Positions 37,641 through 46,900 of a stretch of 64,000 bases of DNA are shown here, piece by piece. This DNA is from Erythrobacter sp. YJ-T3-07. Its GTDB lineage: Bacteria > Pseudomonadota > Alphaproteobacteria > Sphingomonadales > Sphingomonadaceae. The notes under the pieces are model-generated. The model worked only from the letters and a program-made list of their open reading frames with translations, was not told the origin of the DNA and did not search any database. The DNA lies in NCBI RefSeq assembly GCF_015999305.1, contig NZ_JAEAGP010000001.1, positions 2,569,001-2,633,000 on the forward strand, given 5' to 3'. Within the stretch, counting starts at the first letter, position 1. Every line of letters starts with the position of its first letter. Both the position numbers and the translations under genes were made by a program.

Positions 37641-39113
37641 ATGTTCGATGCAGTCGATCCCATCATCCTGGCCCGAATCCAGTTCGCGTTCACGGTCAGC
37701 TTCCATTTCATCTTCCCGGCCTTTTCGATCGGGCTGGCGAGCTATCTTGCTGTCTTGGAAGGCCTTTGGCTGAAGACCGGCAAGACGGTCTACATGGACC
37801 TGTTCAAATACTGGCTGAAGATCTTCGCGATCGCGTTTGCGATGGGCGTCGTCAGCGGCATCGTGATGTCCTACCAGTTCGGCACCAACTGGGCGGTGTT
37901 CTCCGACAAGGCAGGGCCGGTGATCGGGCCGCTTATGGCTTATGAGGTGCTGACGGCGTTCTTCCTCGAAGCCGGCTTCCTCGGTGTTATGCTGTTCGGG
38001 ATGAACCGGGTGGGCAAGAAGCTGCATTTCGCAGCCACCCTGATGGTCGCGATCGGCACCTTCATCAGTGCGTTCTGGATCCTCTCCGCCAACAGCTGGA
38101 TGCAGACCCCTGTCGGCTACGAGATGGGCGCAAACGGCCAATTCCTGCCGGGCGACAGCTGGCTGACGATCATCTTCAACCCCAGCTTCCCCTACCGCCT
38201 CGTGCACACCGTGCTCGCCGCTTACCTCACCACCGCCTTTGTGGTCGGCGGGGTTGGCGCGTGGCATCTGCTGAAGGACAGCAAGAGCGCGCACGCGCGC
38301 AAGATGTTCTCGATGGCGATGTGGATGGCCGCGCTGGTCGTGCCGATCCAGATCTTCGCCGGCGACGCGCACGGGCTCAACACGCTGGAGCATCAGCCTC
38401 AGAAGGTGATGGCGATGGAAGGCCATTACCAGAGCCACCCCGACGGCGCGCCGCTGATCCTGTTCGGCATCCCCGACAGCGACGCGCGCGAGGTGAAGTA
38501 CGCGGTCGAGATTCCCAAGGCATCCAGCCTGATCCTCAAGCACTCCCTGGACGCACCGCTTGACGGGCTCGACACGATACCCCTCGACGAGCAGCCGCCG
38601 GTCGGCATTGTGTTCTGGAGCTTCCGCGTAATGGTCGGGCTGGGCTTTGCGATGCTCGGCGTCGGGCTATGGAGCCTGCTCGCGCGCTGGCGCGGCAAGC
38701 TGTACGATTGGCGCTGGCTGCACCGCGCCGCGCTGGTGATGGGGCCTACCGGCTTCGTCGCGGTGATCGCGGGCTGGATCACCACCGAGGTGGGCCGCCA
38801 GCCTTACGTCGTCTATAACCTGCTGCGCACCGCCGATGCGGCGAGCCCGCTCGACGCGCCAGCCGTGGGTGCATCGCTGATCGCCTTCGTGATCGTCTAC
38901 TTCGCGGTCTTCGGCACGGGCACCTGGTATATCATGCGCCTGATGAGCCAGCCGCCCCATGCCCGCGAAACGGGCGTCAAGCGCGGCGATACGGGCCCCA
39001 TCCGGACCGCCGGGATCACTCCCGGGCCGACGCAGGACCCCGGCAATCTGAGCCCGGATTCGCTCAGTTCCATCCAGTATGTCGAGCCCGAAGGCAGGGA
39101 GGACGACCAATGA
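37641..39113 (+). CDS. cydA: Cytochrome bd ubiquinol oxidase subunit I
   Basis: 490-residue subunit I of a cytochrome bd-type quinol oxidase, an inner-membrane terminal oxidase. QFAFTVSFHFIFPAFSIGLASY holds a heme-ligand histidine in the first helix, and the GTNWAVFSDKAGPVIGPLMAYEVLTAFFLEAGFLG segment is strongly conserved. The Q-loop between the sixth and seventh helices is short, as in cyanide-insensitive CioA enzymes rather than E. coli CydA. It overlaps cydB by 4 bases. The polar tail beyond the last helix (from about residue 440) is proline- and serine-rich. Bd oxidases support respiration at low oxygen and under nitrosative or cyanide stress. Confidence 0.94.
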   Translation: MFDAVDPIILARIQFAFTVSFHFIFPAFSIGLASYLAVLEGLWLKTGKTVYMDLFKYWLKIFAIAFAMGVVSGIVMSYQFGTNWAVFSDKAGPVIGPLMAYEVLTAFFLEAGFLGVMLFGMNRVGKKLHFAATLMVAIGTFISAFWILSANSWMQTPVGYEMGANGQFLPGDSWLTIIFNPSFPYRLVHTVLAAYLTTAFVVGGVGAWHLLKDSKSAHARKMFSMAMWMAALVVPIQIFAGDAHGLNTLEHQPQKVMAMEGHYQSHPDGAPLILFGIPDSDAREVKYAVEIPKASSLILKHSLDAPLDGLDTIPLDEQPPVGIVFWSFRVMVGLGFAMLGVGLWSLLARWRGKLYDWRWLHRAALVMGPTGFVAVIAGWITTEVGRQPYVVYNLLRTADAASPLDAPAVGASLIAFVIVYFAVFGTGTWYIMRLMSQPPHARETGVKRGDTGPIRTAGITPGPTQDPGNLSPDSLSSIQYVEPEGREDDQ

Positions 39114-40108
39114 TCGACCTCACCACAGTCTGGGCCTTCATCATTGCTTTCGCGATCTTCGCCTATGTCGTGATGGACGGGTTTGATCTGGGCATCGGCG
39201 TGCTCTTCCCCAGCTTCGCGGTGGGCCGCGAACGGGACCGCGCGATGAACTCCATCGCGCCGGTGTGGGATGGCAACGAGACCTGGCTCGTGCTGGGTGG
39301 TGGCGGCCTGTTCGCGGCCTTCCCGCTCGCCTACGCCGTGATCCTGCCTGCGACCTATCCGCTGATCATCGCAATGCTGCTGGGGCTCGTCTTCCGCGGG
39401 GTCGCCTTCGAATATCGCTGGCGCGATCCCTCGCACCGGCGGTTCTGGGATGCGGCCTTCAGCGGCGGCTCGATCGTCGCTGCGGCGGCGCAGGGGATGA
39501 TCCTTGGCGCGCTGCTGCAGGGGATCGAGGTCACCGACCGCGCCTATTCAGGCAGCTGGTGGGACTGGCTGACGCCCTACACGCTGCTGACCGGTGTCGG
39601 CACGGTTGCCGGCTACGCCCTGCTCGGCGCGACATGGCTGGTGTGGAAGCTCGACGGCGACGCGCAGGCTCACGCACGCAAGCTGGGCAAGATCGCGGCG
39701 GTGGCGACACTCGCGCTGATGGGCGCGGTCAGCCTCTACAACCTCGTCCTGCGCCCCGAATATGCCGAACACTGGCTGAGCGCACCTGCGATCTACTGGG
39801 TCGCACCGATCCCGATCGCCACGCTGATCGTGGCGGGATTCCTGTGGCACGCGCTGTCGTGTGATCGCCATTCCAAGCCCTTCTGGCTTTCGCTGGCGCT
39901 GTTCTTCTTCGGCCTGGCCGGCGTGGGCGTGACCATCTGGCCCTACGTGGTCCCCCCGGGCCTGACGATCTGGGATGCCGCCGCGCCCGAACGCAGCCAG
40001 ATCTTCATGCTGGTGGGTGTCGCGATCACCATGCCGCTGATCATCGCCTACACCGCCTGGGCCTACTGGGTGTTTCGCGGCAAGGTGGGCGACGAAGGCT
40101 ACCACTGA
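39110..40108 (+). CDS. cydB: Cytochrome bd ubiquinol oxidase subunit II
   Basis: 332-residue subunit II with about eight helices. It opens VWAFIIAFAIFAYVVMDGFDLGIGVLFPS with the conserved GFDLG motif, followed by APVWDGNETWLVLGGGGLFAAFPLAYA. Length matches the CioB/CydB family. The start overlaps the cydA stop (ATGA), and its own stop overlaps the ATG of the DUF2474 gene by one base (TGATG), so all three are one translational unit. Confidence 0.95.
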   Translation: MIDLTTVWAFIIAFAIFAYVVMDGFDLGIGVLFPSFAVGRERDRAMNSIAPVWDGNETWLVLGGGGLFAAFPLAYAVILPATYPLIIAMLLGLVFRGVAFEYRWRDPSHRRFWDAAFSGGSIVAAAAQGMILGALLQGIEVTDRAYSGSWWDWLTPYTLLTGVGTVAGYALLGATWLVWKLDGDAQAHARKLGKIAAVATLALMGAVSLYNLVLRPEYAEHWLSAPAIYWVAPIPIATLIVAGFLWHALSCDRHSKPFWLSLALFFFGLAGVGVTIWPYVVPPGLTIWDAAAPERSQIFMLVGVAITMPLIIAYTAWAYWVFRGKVGDEGYH

Positions 40109-40233
40109 TGGCGGAAGGTGACGTCGACAGCCCGCTGTGGAAGCGGCTTGGCTGGATGGCTGCGATCTGGGGGATGAGTGTCGCCGTCCTCGGTGCGGTC
40201 GCGTTTCTCATCCGCTGGTGGCTGATACCCTGA
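40108..40233 (+). CDS. DUF2474 small membrane protein, cytochrome bd accessory subunit
   Basis: A 41-residue protein: MAEGDVDSPLWKRLGWMAAI followed by WGMSVAVLGAVAFLIRWWLIP. The single hydrophobic helix preceded by LWKRLGW fits DUF2474, a family found only next to CioAB/CydAB-type bd oxidases and comparable in role to CydX. The ATG shares its A with the cydB stop TGA (TGATG), so translation is coupled. Likely stabilises the oxidase or its hemes. I derived the reading directly from the bases after the cydB stop. Confidence 0.85.
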   Translation: MAEGDVDSPLWKRLGWMAAIWGMSVAVLGAVAFLIRWWLIP

Positions 40234-40335
40234 CGCTGCCACCTGCTTCCGACAGGCAGCAGGCACGGATCTTAATCCAAAGGGCAGCGAAGGCTCCGCC
40301 AGGCGCAGGTGCCAGGATCGCTCCATGACGCGAAA

Positions 40336-40392
40336 TGGCCCGCGACAGGATCAATCCCGTCGCGGGCCAATGGCGCTCTGAGAGCACGCCAT
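40336..40392. terminator. Two tandem hairpins between convergent genes
   Basis: TGGCCCGCGAC (40336-40346) pairs perfectly with GTCGCGGGCCA (40359-40369), with a further inner GGA/TCC pairing. A second hairpin follows at once, ATGGCG (40370-40375) with CGCCAT (40387-40392). They sit between the end of the cyd operon and the convergent 65-residue protein gene. There is no long T-tract, so a Rho-independent role is only moderate; the very stable first stem may act on both strands. Confidence 0.5.
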
Positions 40393-40418
40393 ATGTGCGC
40401 GCGCGTGAACTGCGCAGC

Positions 40419-40616
40419 TTAGCCCAGCTTGCGGCGAACCAGCATCGCGCCCGCAGCGAGACCGAAAATGATCGCGACCGGAGGTGCGGGAACGGGCGTG
40501 CCGCCACTGCTCGAGCCACCGCCATGACCGGGGTCCGAAGGCGGCGTGTCCATCGCGACAGCCGGAGCGGCCACGGCCAGAAACGCGGCACCCGCGAGGG
40601 CAGTGAGCATTTTCAT
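40419..40616 (-). CDS. Small secreted protein with PEP-CTERM-like C-terminal tail
   Basis: 65 residues. Signal peptide MKMLTALAGAAFLAVAAPAVA (1-21), then a Gly/Ser-rich stretch DPGHGGGSSSGG (28-39), then a C-terminal tripartite tail: VPAPP (42-46), a hydrophobic helix AIIFGLAAGAMLV (48-60) and a basic end RRKLG. This layout resembles PEP-CTERM-type sorting signals handled by exosortase, though the motif is PAPP, not PEP. ACAGGAGGTATCGA is an almost ideal ribosome site. No exosortase gene is in the window. It is isolated, between the cyd operon (convergent) and gltB. Confidence 0.72.
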   Translation of the reverse strand: MKMLTALAGAAFLAVAAPAVAMDTPPSDPGHGGGSSSGGTPVPAPPVAIIFGLAAGAMLVRRKLG

Positions 40617-40719
40617 TCGATACCTCCTGTTTGTCGCCAGCAGGCATGCCAGAAAGCTCCCGGCAGTCGAGCGTCGATCAGGCAGGTGACCGAAATCGGC
40701 ACGACTTGCCGGGCAAGGC

Positions 40720-43700
40720 TTATTCCGCCGCTTCGACGGCTTCGATCGAGTCGATCAGCGGGTGGGAAAGCTTGCCGATCATGTCTTTCGGGCAAACCTG
40801 CCAGACACTTGCGAGCGTCTTTTCCCACCGGTCGAGCAGACCGCGCGCATAGGCACTGCCGGTCAGTTCCACATGCCGCTCGACCAGGTCACGCAGATGC
40901 GTGCGCCAGTGTTCGCTTGCAATCCGCTGCCACAGGATCGAGCCGGAATTGGCGAGTTTCGGGAACATGCCGTCCTCATCGAGGACGAAGGCCATCCCTC
41001 CGGTCATCCCGGCACCGAAATTGGCACCGACCGGACCGAGGAAGACCGCGCTGCCGCCGGTCATGTATTCGCAGCCATTGGCGCCGCATCCCTCGACCAC
41101 GGTCACCGCGCCAGAATTGCGCACCGCGAACCGCTCGCCCGCCTTGCCCGCCGCGAACAGCGCGCCAGACGTCGCGCCATACAGCGCGGTGTTGCCGATG
41201 ATGCCGTTGTGCTGGCTTTCGCGCGCGACGCCTGCGGGCGGATGGACGACGATCTCGCCCCCTGACAGGCCCTTGCCAACATAGTCGTTGGCATCGCCTT
41301 CGATCCGCAGGCGAATGCCGCGCGCGAGGAACGCGCCGAGCGACTGGCCCGCCTGGCCGGTCAGGTAGAGATCGATCGTCCCGTCGGGCAGGCCGTCGGG
41401 TCCGTGGCGGGTGACCACCTCGGACGAAAGGCGCGTGCCGACCGCGCGGTGCACGTTGCGCACCGGCAGGTGGAGCGTCGTCTGCGTGCCGTTCTCCAGC
41501 GCATCGCGTACATCGTCCAGCACCTCGGCATCGAGGCTGTCGGGCACCGGGTTGCGATATTCGGGGATCGAGAACACGCGCGGCTCGTCCGTCTGCACTT
41601 TCTGCAGGATCGGATTGAGGTCGAGATCGTCAAGATGCTCGGCCCCGCGGCTGACCTGCCGCAAGAGTTCGGTGCGCCCAATCACCTCTTCCAGAGAGGA
41701 GACGCCCAGCTTTGCGAGGATGCCGCGGACGTCTTCGGCAAGGAAATCCATCAGCTGGATGACCTTTTCCGGGCTACCGTCGAACATCGCGCGCAGGCGC
41801 GGGTCCTGTGTACAAACCCCGACCGGGCAGGTGTTCGAGTGACACTGGCGGACCATGATGCAGCCCATCGCGACCAGGCTCATCGTGCCAATGCCGAACT
41901 CTTCCGCGCCCAAGATCGCACCGATCACGATCTCGCGGCCGGTCTTCAGGCCACCGTCGACGCGCAGCTTCACCTTGTGGCGCAGGCCATTGAGCGCGAG
42001 CACCTGGTTGACCTCGGCGAGGCCCATTTCCCACGGCGTGCCGGCGAACTTGATGCTGGTCTGCGGGCTCGCGCCCGTGCCGCCGGTGTGGCCCGAGATC
42101 AGGATCGCATCGGCATGCGCCTTGGCCACGCCGGCCGCGATCGTGCCGATCCCCGCCGCGCTGACCAGTTTCACGCACACGCGGGCGCGCGGATTGATCT
42201 GCTTGAGGTCGTAGATCAGCTGGGCGAGATCTTCGATCGAGTAGATATCGTGGTGCGGCGGCGGCGAGATCAGCGTCACACCCGGGGTCGAGTGACGCAG
42301 CTTGGCGATCACCTCGTCCACCTTGAAGCCGGGCAGTTGCCCGCCCTCACCCGGCTTGGCCCCTTGCGCGACCTTGATCTCGATCTCTTCGCAATTGTTG
42401 AGGTAGTGCGCGGTGACGCCGAAGCGCCCGCTCGCCACCTGCTTGATCCCGCTATTGGCCAGATCGCCATTCTCGCGACGGGTGAAGCGTTCGGCGGACT
42501 CGCCGCCCTCGCCCGAAACCGCCTTGGCCCCGATGCGGTTCATCGCGATCGCCAGCGTCTCATGCGCTTCCGGCGAGAGCGCGCCAAGGCTCATCCCCGG
42601 CGTCAGGAAGCGTGTGCGGATCGCCTCGCCCGGCTCGACCTCGTCGAGCGGCAGCGGTTCGACCGCCTCGTCGATCCCCAGCAGGTCACGCAGATAGATC
42701 GGCGGCTGGTTCTCGACCGCGTCGACGAAGCGACGCCATTGCTTCTCGTTGCCGGTCGCACAGGCGGTCTGCAGCGCATGCATCCCCTCCGCGCCCCAGG
42801 CGTGCGTTTCCTCGCCATAGCGGCGGCGGTAGAAGCCACCGACGGGCAGCTGTGCATGGCGTCCGCCGAATGCACGGACATGCCGCTTCTCCGCGCTCAG
42901 ATGCAGCGACGCATAGCCCTCGCCCGAAATCTTGTTGGGCATGCCGGGGAACAGGTCGGCAGTGATCGCGCGGCTGAGGCCGACAGCTTCGAAGTTGTAG
43001 CCGCCGCGATAGCTGGAGATGACCGAGACGCCCATCTTGGCCATGATCTTGAGCAGGCCGTCTTCCAGCGAAGTGCGGAAATTGGCCAGCGCCTCTTCAC
43101 GCGAGAGATCGCCGTAAAGACCGCGCGCATGGCGAGCGAGCAAGGCACCCTCCGCAAGGTACGGGTTCACCGTGGTCGCACCGACACCGATCAGCACAGC
43201 CAGCGTATGCGTATCGACGCATTCGGCCGAGCGCACGTTGACCGAGGTGAAGCTGCGCAGGCCCACCCGCGTCAGGTGGGTGTGCACGGCTGCGGCGGCG
43301 AGGATCATCGGCACGCCGACCCGATCGGGCCCGGTGCCCTCGTCGCTCAGGAAAATTTCCGACTTCCCGCGCCGGACCAGCGCCTCAGCCTCTGCGCGGA
43401 TCCGCTCGATCGCCTGGCGCAGATCGGCCGGTTCGCCGCGTGCGCGGAAGGTGCAGTCGATATCGCCGATCGTATCGCCGAAGCCGGCGCGCAGACGGTC
43501 CCACAGGTTCGATGTCAGCACCGGGCTTTCGAGCACCAGCACGGAATCGTTCTGCGCGTCTTCTTCCAGGATGTTCGCAAGATTGGCGAACCGTGTGCGC
43601 AGGCTCATCACGTGCCGTTCGCGCAGGGAATCGATCGGCGGGTTGGTCACCTGCGCGAAGTTCTGGCGGAAGAACTGGCTGACATTGCGCGGCATGCCGC

Positions 43701-45240
43701 TGATCACCGCGAGCGGCGTGTCGTCTCCCATCGAGCCGATCGCTTCCTTGCCGTCGAGCGCCATCGCGTCGAGGATCAGCTCCATATCCTCGTTGGTCAT
43801 GCCAGCCGCAGTCAGGCGGCGGTCGAGCTGATCGTCGTCGAACGGCGGATCGGCGGGCATATCGACCTTGGGCAGGTCGTCGCTGTTGCGGAAGCCAGCG
43901 ACCAGCGCGCCGTAATCGGCCTCGCGCGCGATCCGCGCCTTGAGCTCGGCATCGCGCAGCAGGCGGCCCGCCTCCAAATCGATCGCGATCATCTGACCGG
44001 GGCCCAGACGTCCCTTCTCGGCCACCCGGTCTTCTTCGAGCGCAACCATCCCGCTTTCCGAACCGACAACCAGCAGGCCGTCATCGGTGCGGGCAAAGGC
44101 CAGCGGGCGCAGGGCGTTGCGGTCGAGCCCGGCGACCGCCCAGTGGCCATCGGTCATCGCGAGCGCGGCGGGGCCGTCCCACGGCTCCATCACGGATGCC
44201 ATGTACTGGTACATCGCCTTGTTCTCGGCCGGCATGTCGGCGGAGACCTGCCATGCCTCGGGGATCAGCATCGACTTGGCGGTTGGCATCGCCTTGCCGG
44301 AGCGGACCAGCAGCTCGATCGCGGCATCGAGGCTGGCGGTGTCGGATGCGCCGACAGGGATCACCGGCTTGATGTCGTCCGCGACGCCCGAGAAGGCGAG
44401 GCTCGCCATCTTGATCTCGTGCGTGCGCATCCAGTTGCGGTTGCCGCGGATCGTGTTGATCTCGCCATTATGGGCCAGCGTGCGGAACGGCTGGGCAAGC
44501 CACCATTGCGGGAAAGTATTGGTCGAATAGCGCTGGTGCAGGATCGCCATCCGGCTGGTGACCAGCGGGTCGCGTACGTCGGGATAGAAGGTCGCAAGGC
44601 TCTCTGCGAGGAACAGGCCCTTGTAGACGATCGACTGGGCGGAGAGCGAGGCGACATAGAAATCGCGCAGCTGCGCCTCGACGATCCGCCGCTCGATCCG
44701 GCGACGCACGATGTAGAGCCGCTTTTCGAACTCATCCAGCGTGACTTCGGACGGGCTCGGCCCGGCAATCATCACCTGCTCGATTTCCGGCCGGGTTTCC
44801 TTGGCCTTGCGCCCGATGACGGAGATATCGACTGGCACCTGCCGCCAGCCATAAACGAACAGCCCCGCGCGGATCAGCTCGGCTTCCACGATCGTCCGGC
44901 ACGCATCCTGCGCGCCCAGGTCGGTGCGCGGCAGGAACACGACGCCCACGGCAAGCCGTCCGTCGCGCAGTGAATGGCCGCTGGCATTGATCGCGCTGGT
45001 AAAGAACTCCACCGGCAGGTCGAGCAGCAGGCCCGCGCCATCGCCGGTCTTGCCATCGGCGTCGACCGCACCGCGATGCCAGATCGAAGACAGCGCCTCG
45101 ATCGCGCAATCGACCACGCGGCGCGTCGGCTTGCCCGAAATCTCGCCGATCAGCCCGACGCCGCAGGCATCGTGCTCGCTATCGGCATGGTACATCCCTT
45201 CCGCTGCAAGGCGGAGCGCTTCTTCGTGTTGATTGATCAT
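40720..45240 (-). CDS. gltB: Glutamate synthase (NADPH) large subunit
   Basis: 1506-residue alpha subunit of bacterial glutamate synthase, which makes two glutamates from glutamine and 2-oxoglutarate. Domains in order: N-terminal Ntn glutaminase (catalytic Cys26 in HDACGVGLIGE, exposed after removal of the propeptide), central domain, FMN-binding synthase domain (GEGGESAERF, SGHTGGTGASP), the 3Fe-4S ligands in CHSNTCPVGVC, and the C-terminal GXGXG beta-helix (VFLGPVGANFGAGMTGG). Its ATG overlaps the gltD stop by 4 bases. Full length for the family. Part of the GS-GOGAT route for ammonium assimilation. Confidence 0.97.
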   Translation of the reverse strand: MINQHEEALRLAAEGMYHADSEHDACGVGLIGEISGKPTRRVVDCAIEALSSIWHRGAVDADGKTGDGAGLLLDLPVEFFTSAINASGHSLRDGRLAVGVVFLPRTDLGAQDACRTIVEAELIRAGLFVYGWRQVPVDISVIGRKAKETRPEIEQVMIAGPSPSEVTLDEFEKRLYIVRRRIERRIVEAQLRDFYVASLSAQSIVYKGLFLAESLATFYPDVRDPLVTSRMAILHQRYSTNTFPQWWLAQPFRTLAHNGEINTIRGNRNWMRTHEIKMASLAFSGVADDIKPVIPVGASDTASLDAAIELLVRSGKAMPTAKSMLIPEAWQVSADMPAENKAMYQYMASVMEPWDGPAALAMTDGHWAVAGLDRNALRPLAFARTDDGLLVVGSESGMVALEEDRVAEKGRLGPGQMIAIDLEAGRLLRDAELKARIAREADYGALVAGFRNSDDLPKVDMPADPPFDDDQLDRRLTAAGMTNEDMELILDAMALDGKEAIGSMGDDTPLAVISGMPRNVSQFFRQNFAQVTNPPIDSLRERHVMSLRTRFANLANILEEDAQNDSVLVLESPVLTSNLWDRLRAGFGDTIGDIDCTFRARGEPADLRQAIERIRAEAEALVRRGKSEIFLSDEGTGPDRVGVPMILAAAAVHTHLTRVGLRSFTSVNVRSAECVDTHTLAVLIGVGATTVNPYLAEGALLARHARGLYGDLSREEALANFRTSLEDGLLKIMAKMGVSVISSYRGGYNFEAVGLSRAITADLFPGMPNKISGEGYASLHLSAEKRHVRAFGGRHAQLPVGGFYRRRYGEETHAWGAEGMHALQTACATGNEKQWRRFVDAVENQPPIYLRDLLGIDEAVEPLPLDEVEPGEAIRTRFLTPGMSLGALSPEAHETLAIAMNRIGAKAVSGEGGESAERFTRRENGDLANSGIKQVASGRFGVTAHYLNNCEEIEIKVAQGAKPGEGGQLPGFKVDEVIAKLRHSTPGVTLISPPPHHDIYSIEDLAQLIYDLKQINPRARVCVKLVSAAGIGTIAAGVAKAHADAILISGHTGGTGASPQTSIKFAGTPWEMGLAEVNQVLALNGLRHKVKLRVDGGLKTGREIVIGAILGAEEFGIGTMSLVAMGCIMVRQCHSNTCPVGVCTQDPRLRAMFDGSPEKVIQLMDFLAEDVRGILAKLGVSSLEEVIGRTELLRQVSRGAEHLDDLDLNPILQKVQTDEPRVFSIPEYRNPVPDSLDAEVLDDVRDALENGTQTTLHLPVRNVHRAVGTRLSSEVVTRHGPDGLPDGTIDLYLTGQAGQSLGAFLARGIRLRIEGDANDYVGKGLSGGEIVVHPPAGVARESQHNGIIGNTALYGATSGALFAAGKAGERFAVRNSGAVTVVEGCGANGCEYMTGGSAVFLGPVGANFGAGMTGGMAFVLDEDGMFPKLANSGSILWQRIASEHWRTHLRDLVERHVELTGSAYARGLLDRWEKTLASVWQVCPKDMIGKLSHPLIDSIEAVEAAE

Positions 45241-46694
45241 GCTGCTGCCGCGCTCGGATTGCGTTGCTGGACAAGGTAGGCGTCGATTTTCTCGGCCACG
45301 TCGCGCCCGTCGCGTACCGCCCAGACCACCAGACTGGCCCCGCGGGAAATGTCGCCCCCTGCGAATACTCCGGGGAGCGAGGTCATCATGTCCTCATCGC
45401 ATTCCAGCGTGCCCCAGTCGGTCACGTTGAGACCTTCCTCGCCGAAAATCGTCGGCAGCGGCTCGGGCTCGAACCCCAGGGCGAGGATCACGAGATCGGC
45501 GTCGAGCGCAAAGCTGCTCGACGAGTCGACCACCGGGCGGCGGCGGCCATCGGCATCGGGCTCGCCCAGCTCCATCCGGTTGGCCTGCACCCGCTCGGCA
45601 CGGGTCTCGCCCTGAATCGAGGCGGGGCCGGACAGCCAGAGGAACTCGACACCCTCTTCCTCGGCATGGGCGACTTCGGTGCGGCTGCCGGGCATGTTTT
45701 CCCGGTCGCGGCGATAGAGGCACTTCACGCTCTTCGCGCCCTGGCGGATCGCGGTGCGCACGCAGTCCATGGCGGTATCCCCACCGCCGATCACGACCAC
45801 GTCGCGATCCTTCGCGAACAGGCTGCCATCGGCGTGCTCGGCGACCTCGTCACCCAGACCGCTGCGGTTGGACGCGGTCAGAAAATCGATCGCGCGGACG
45901 ACACCGTCCTTGTCCGCGCCATCCACGGTCAGTTCGCGCGACTGGTACACACCGGTTGCGACGAAGACCGCATCGTGCCGCTCACGCAATTCGGCGAGCG
46001 TGATATCCTTGCCCACCTCGACGCCGCGATGGATGGCGATGCCACCTTCCTCGATCCGTGCGACGCGCCGATCGACCACGCTCTTGTCGAGCTTGAAGTT
46101 GGGAATGCCATAGATCAGCAGCCCGCCCGCCCGGTCGTGCCGGTCGTAGATCTCAACCTCATAACCCGCGACGCGCAGGTATTCCGCAGCGGTCAGCCCG
46201 GCGGGCCCGGCACCGATCACGGCGACCGACTGGCCGGTGGGCGTGCCGGGTTCGATCGGACGCACCCAGCCGTTCTCCCACGCATTGTCGCCGAGATATT
46301 TCTCGACACTGCCGATGGTGACAGCGCCGTGGCCGGAGAACTCGATCACGCAATTGCCTTCGCACAAACGGTCCTGCGGGCAGATCCGTCCGCAAATCTC
46401 GGGCATGGTCGAGGTGCGCGAGGACAGATCGTAGGCCTCTTGCAGGCGCCCCTCGGCGGTCAGGCGCAGCCAGTCGGGAATGTGATTGTGAAGCGGGCAA
46501 TGGACCTGGCAGTACGGCACGCCGCATTGCGCGCAGCGCCCCGCCTGGGCGCGCGCGGCATCATCCGCGAAGGGCGCACCGATCTCGAGGAAGTCCGCAC
46601 GGCGGCTATCGGGGGTGCGCTTGGCCGGATAGGCCTGTTTGCGGTCGACAAATTTGTTGGTGACGTTACGTTCGATCGGATCGGCCCAGTTCAA
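45237..46694 (-). CDS. gltD: Glutamate synthase small subunit
   Basis: 485-residue beta subunit that feeds NADPH electrons to GltB. It has the cysteine-rich Fe-S region (CAQCGVPYCQVHCPLHNHIP and CGRICPQDRLCEGNC), the FAD motif VAVIGAGPAGLTAAEYL and the NADPH motif VVVIGGGDTAMDC. The gene lies before gltB, unlike the E. coli order. The only in-frame start that keeps the conserved N-terminus is TTG at 46694 (MNWADPIERNV), with no clear ribosome site; upstream in frame a stop is met within 16 codons. Two tiny reading frames (MLIE and MRQMRR) precede it. It is divergent from the gamma-glutamyltransferase gene. Confidence 0.94.
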   Translation of the reverse strand: MNWADPIERNVTNKFVDRKQAYPAKRTPDSRRADFLEIGAPFADDAARAQAGRCAQCGVPYCQVHCPLHNHIPDWLRLTAEGRLQEAYDLSSRTSTMPEICGRICPQDRLCEGNCVIEFSGHGAVTIGSVEKYLGDNAWENGWVRPIEPGTPTGQSVAVIGAGPAGLTAAEYLRVAGYEVEIYDRHDRAGGLLIYGIPNFKLDKSVVDRRVARIEEGGIAIHRGVEVGKDITLAELRERHDAVFVATGVYQSRELTVDGADKDGVVRAIDFLTASNRSGLGDEVAEHADGSLFAKDRDVVVIGGGDTAMDCVRTAIRQGAKSVKCLYRRDRENMPGSRTEVAHAEEEGVEFLWLSGPASIQGETRAERVQANRMELGEPDADGRRRPVVDSSSSFALDADLVILALGFEPEPLPTIFGEEGLNVTDWGTLECDEDMMTSLPGVFAGGDISRGASLVVWAVRDGRDVAEKIDAYLVQQRNPSAAAA

Positions 46695-46900
46695 AACGAA
46701 AAGTTTCGGTTTCGGAAAGTCAGCGCCGCATTTGGCGCATCACTCGATCAGCATTGAGGATGCTCCGCGAAATTTCAATGCAAATTTGTTGCGCCTGCGA
46801 AGAAGCACAGCTTTGCCGGAGCGACCTCGGGAGCGCCCCCTTTTGCTCTTGCCCCGCTTCCCCTAGCGTCAATACCGGCATTTAGGGGAGTAGAGTCGCA

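Noticed and set aside
41404..44973. 1189-codon open frame on the plus strand opposite gltB
   Set aside because: Same antisense artefact; gltB on the other strand is full length with all motifs.
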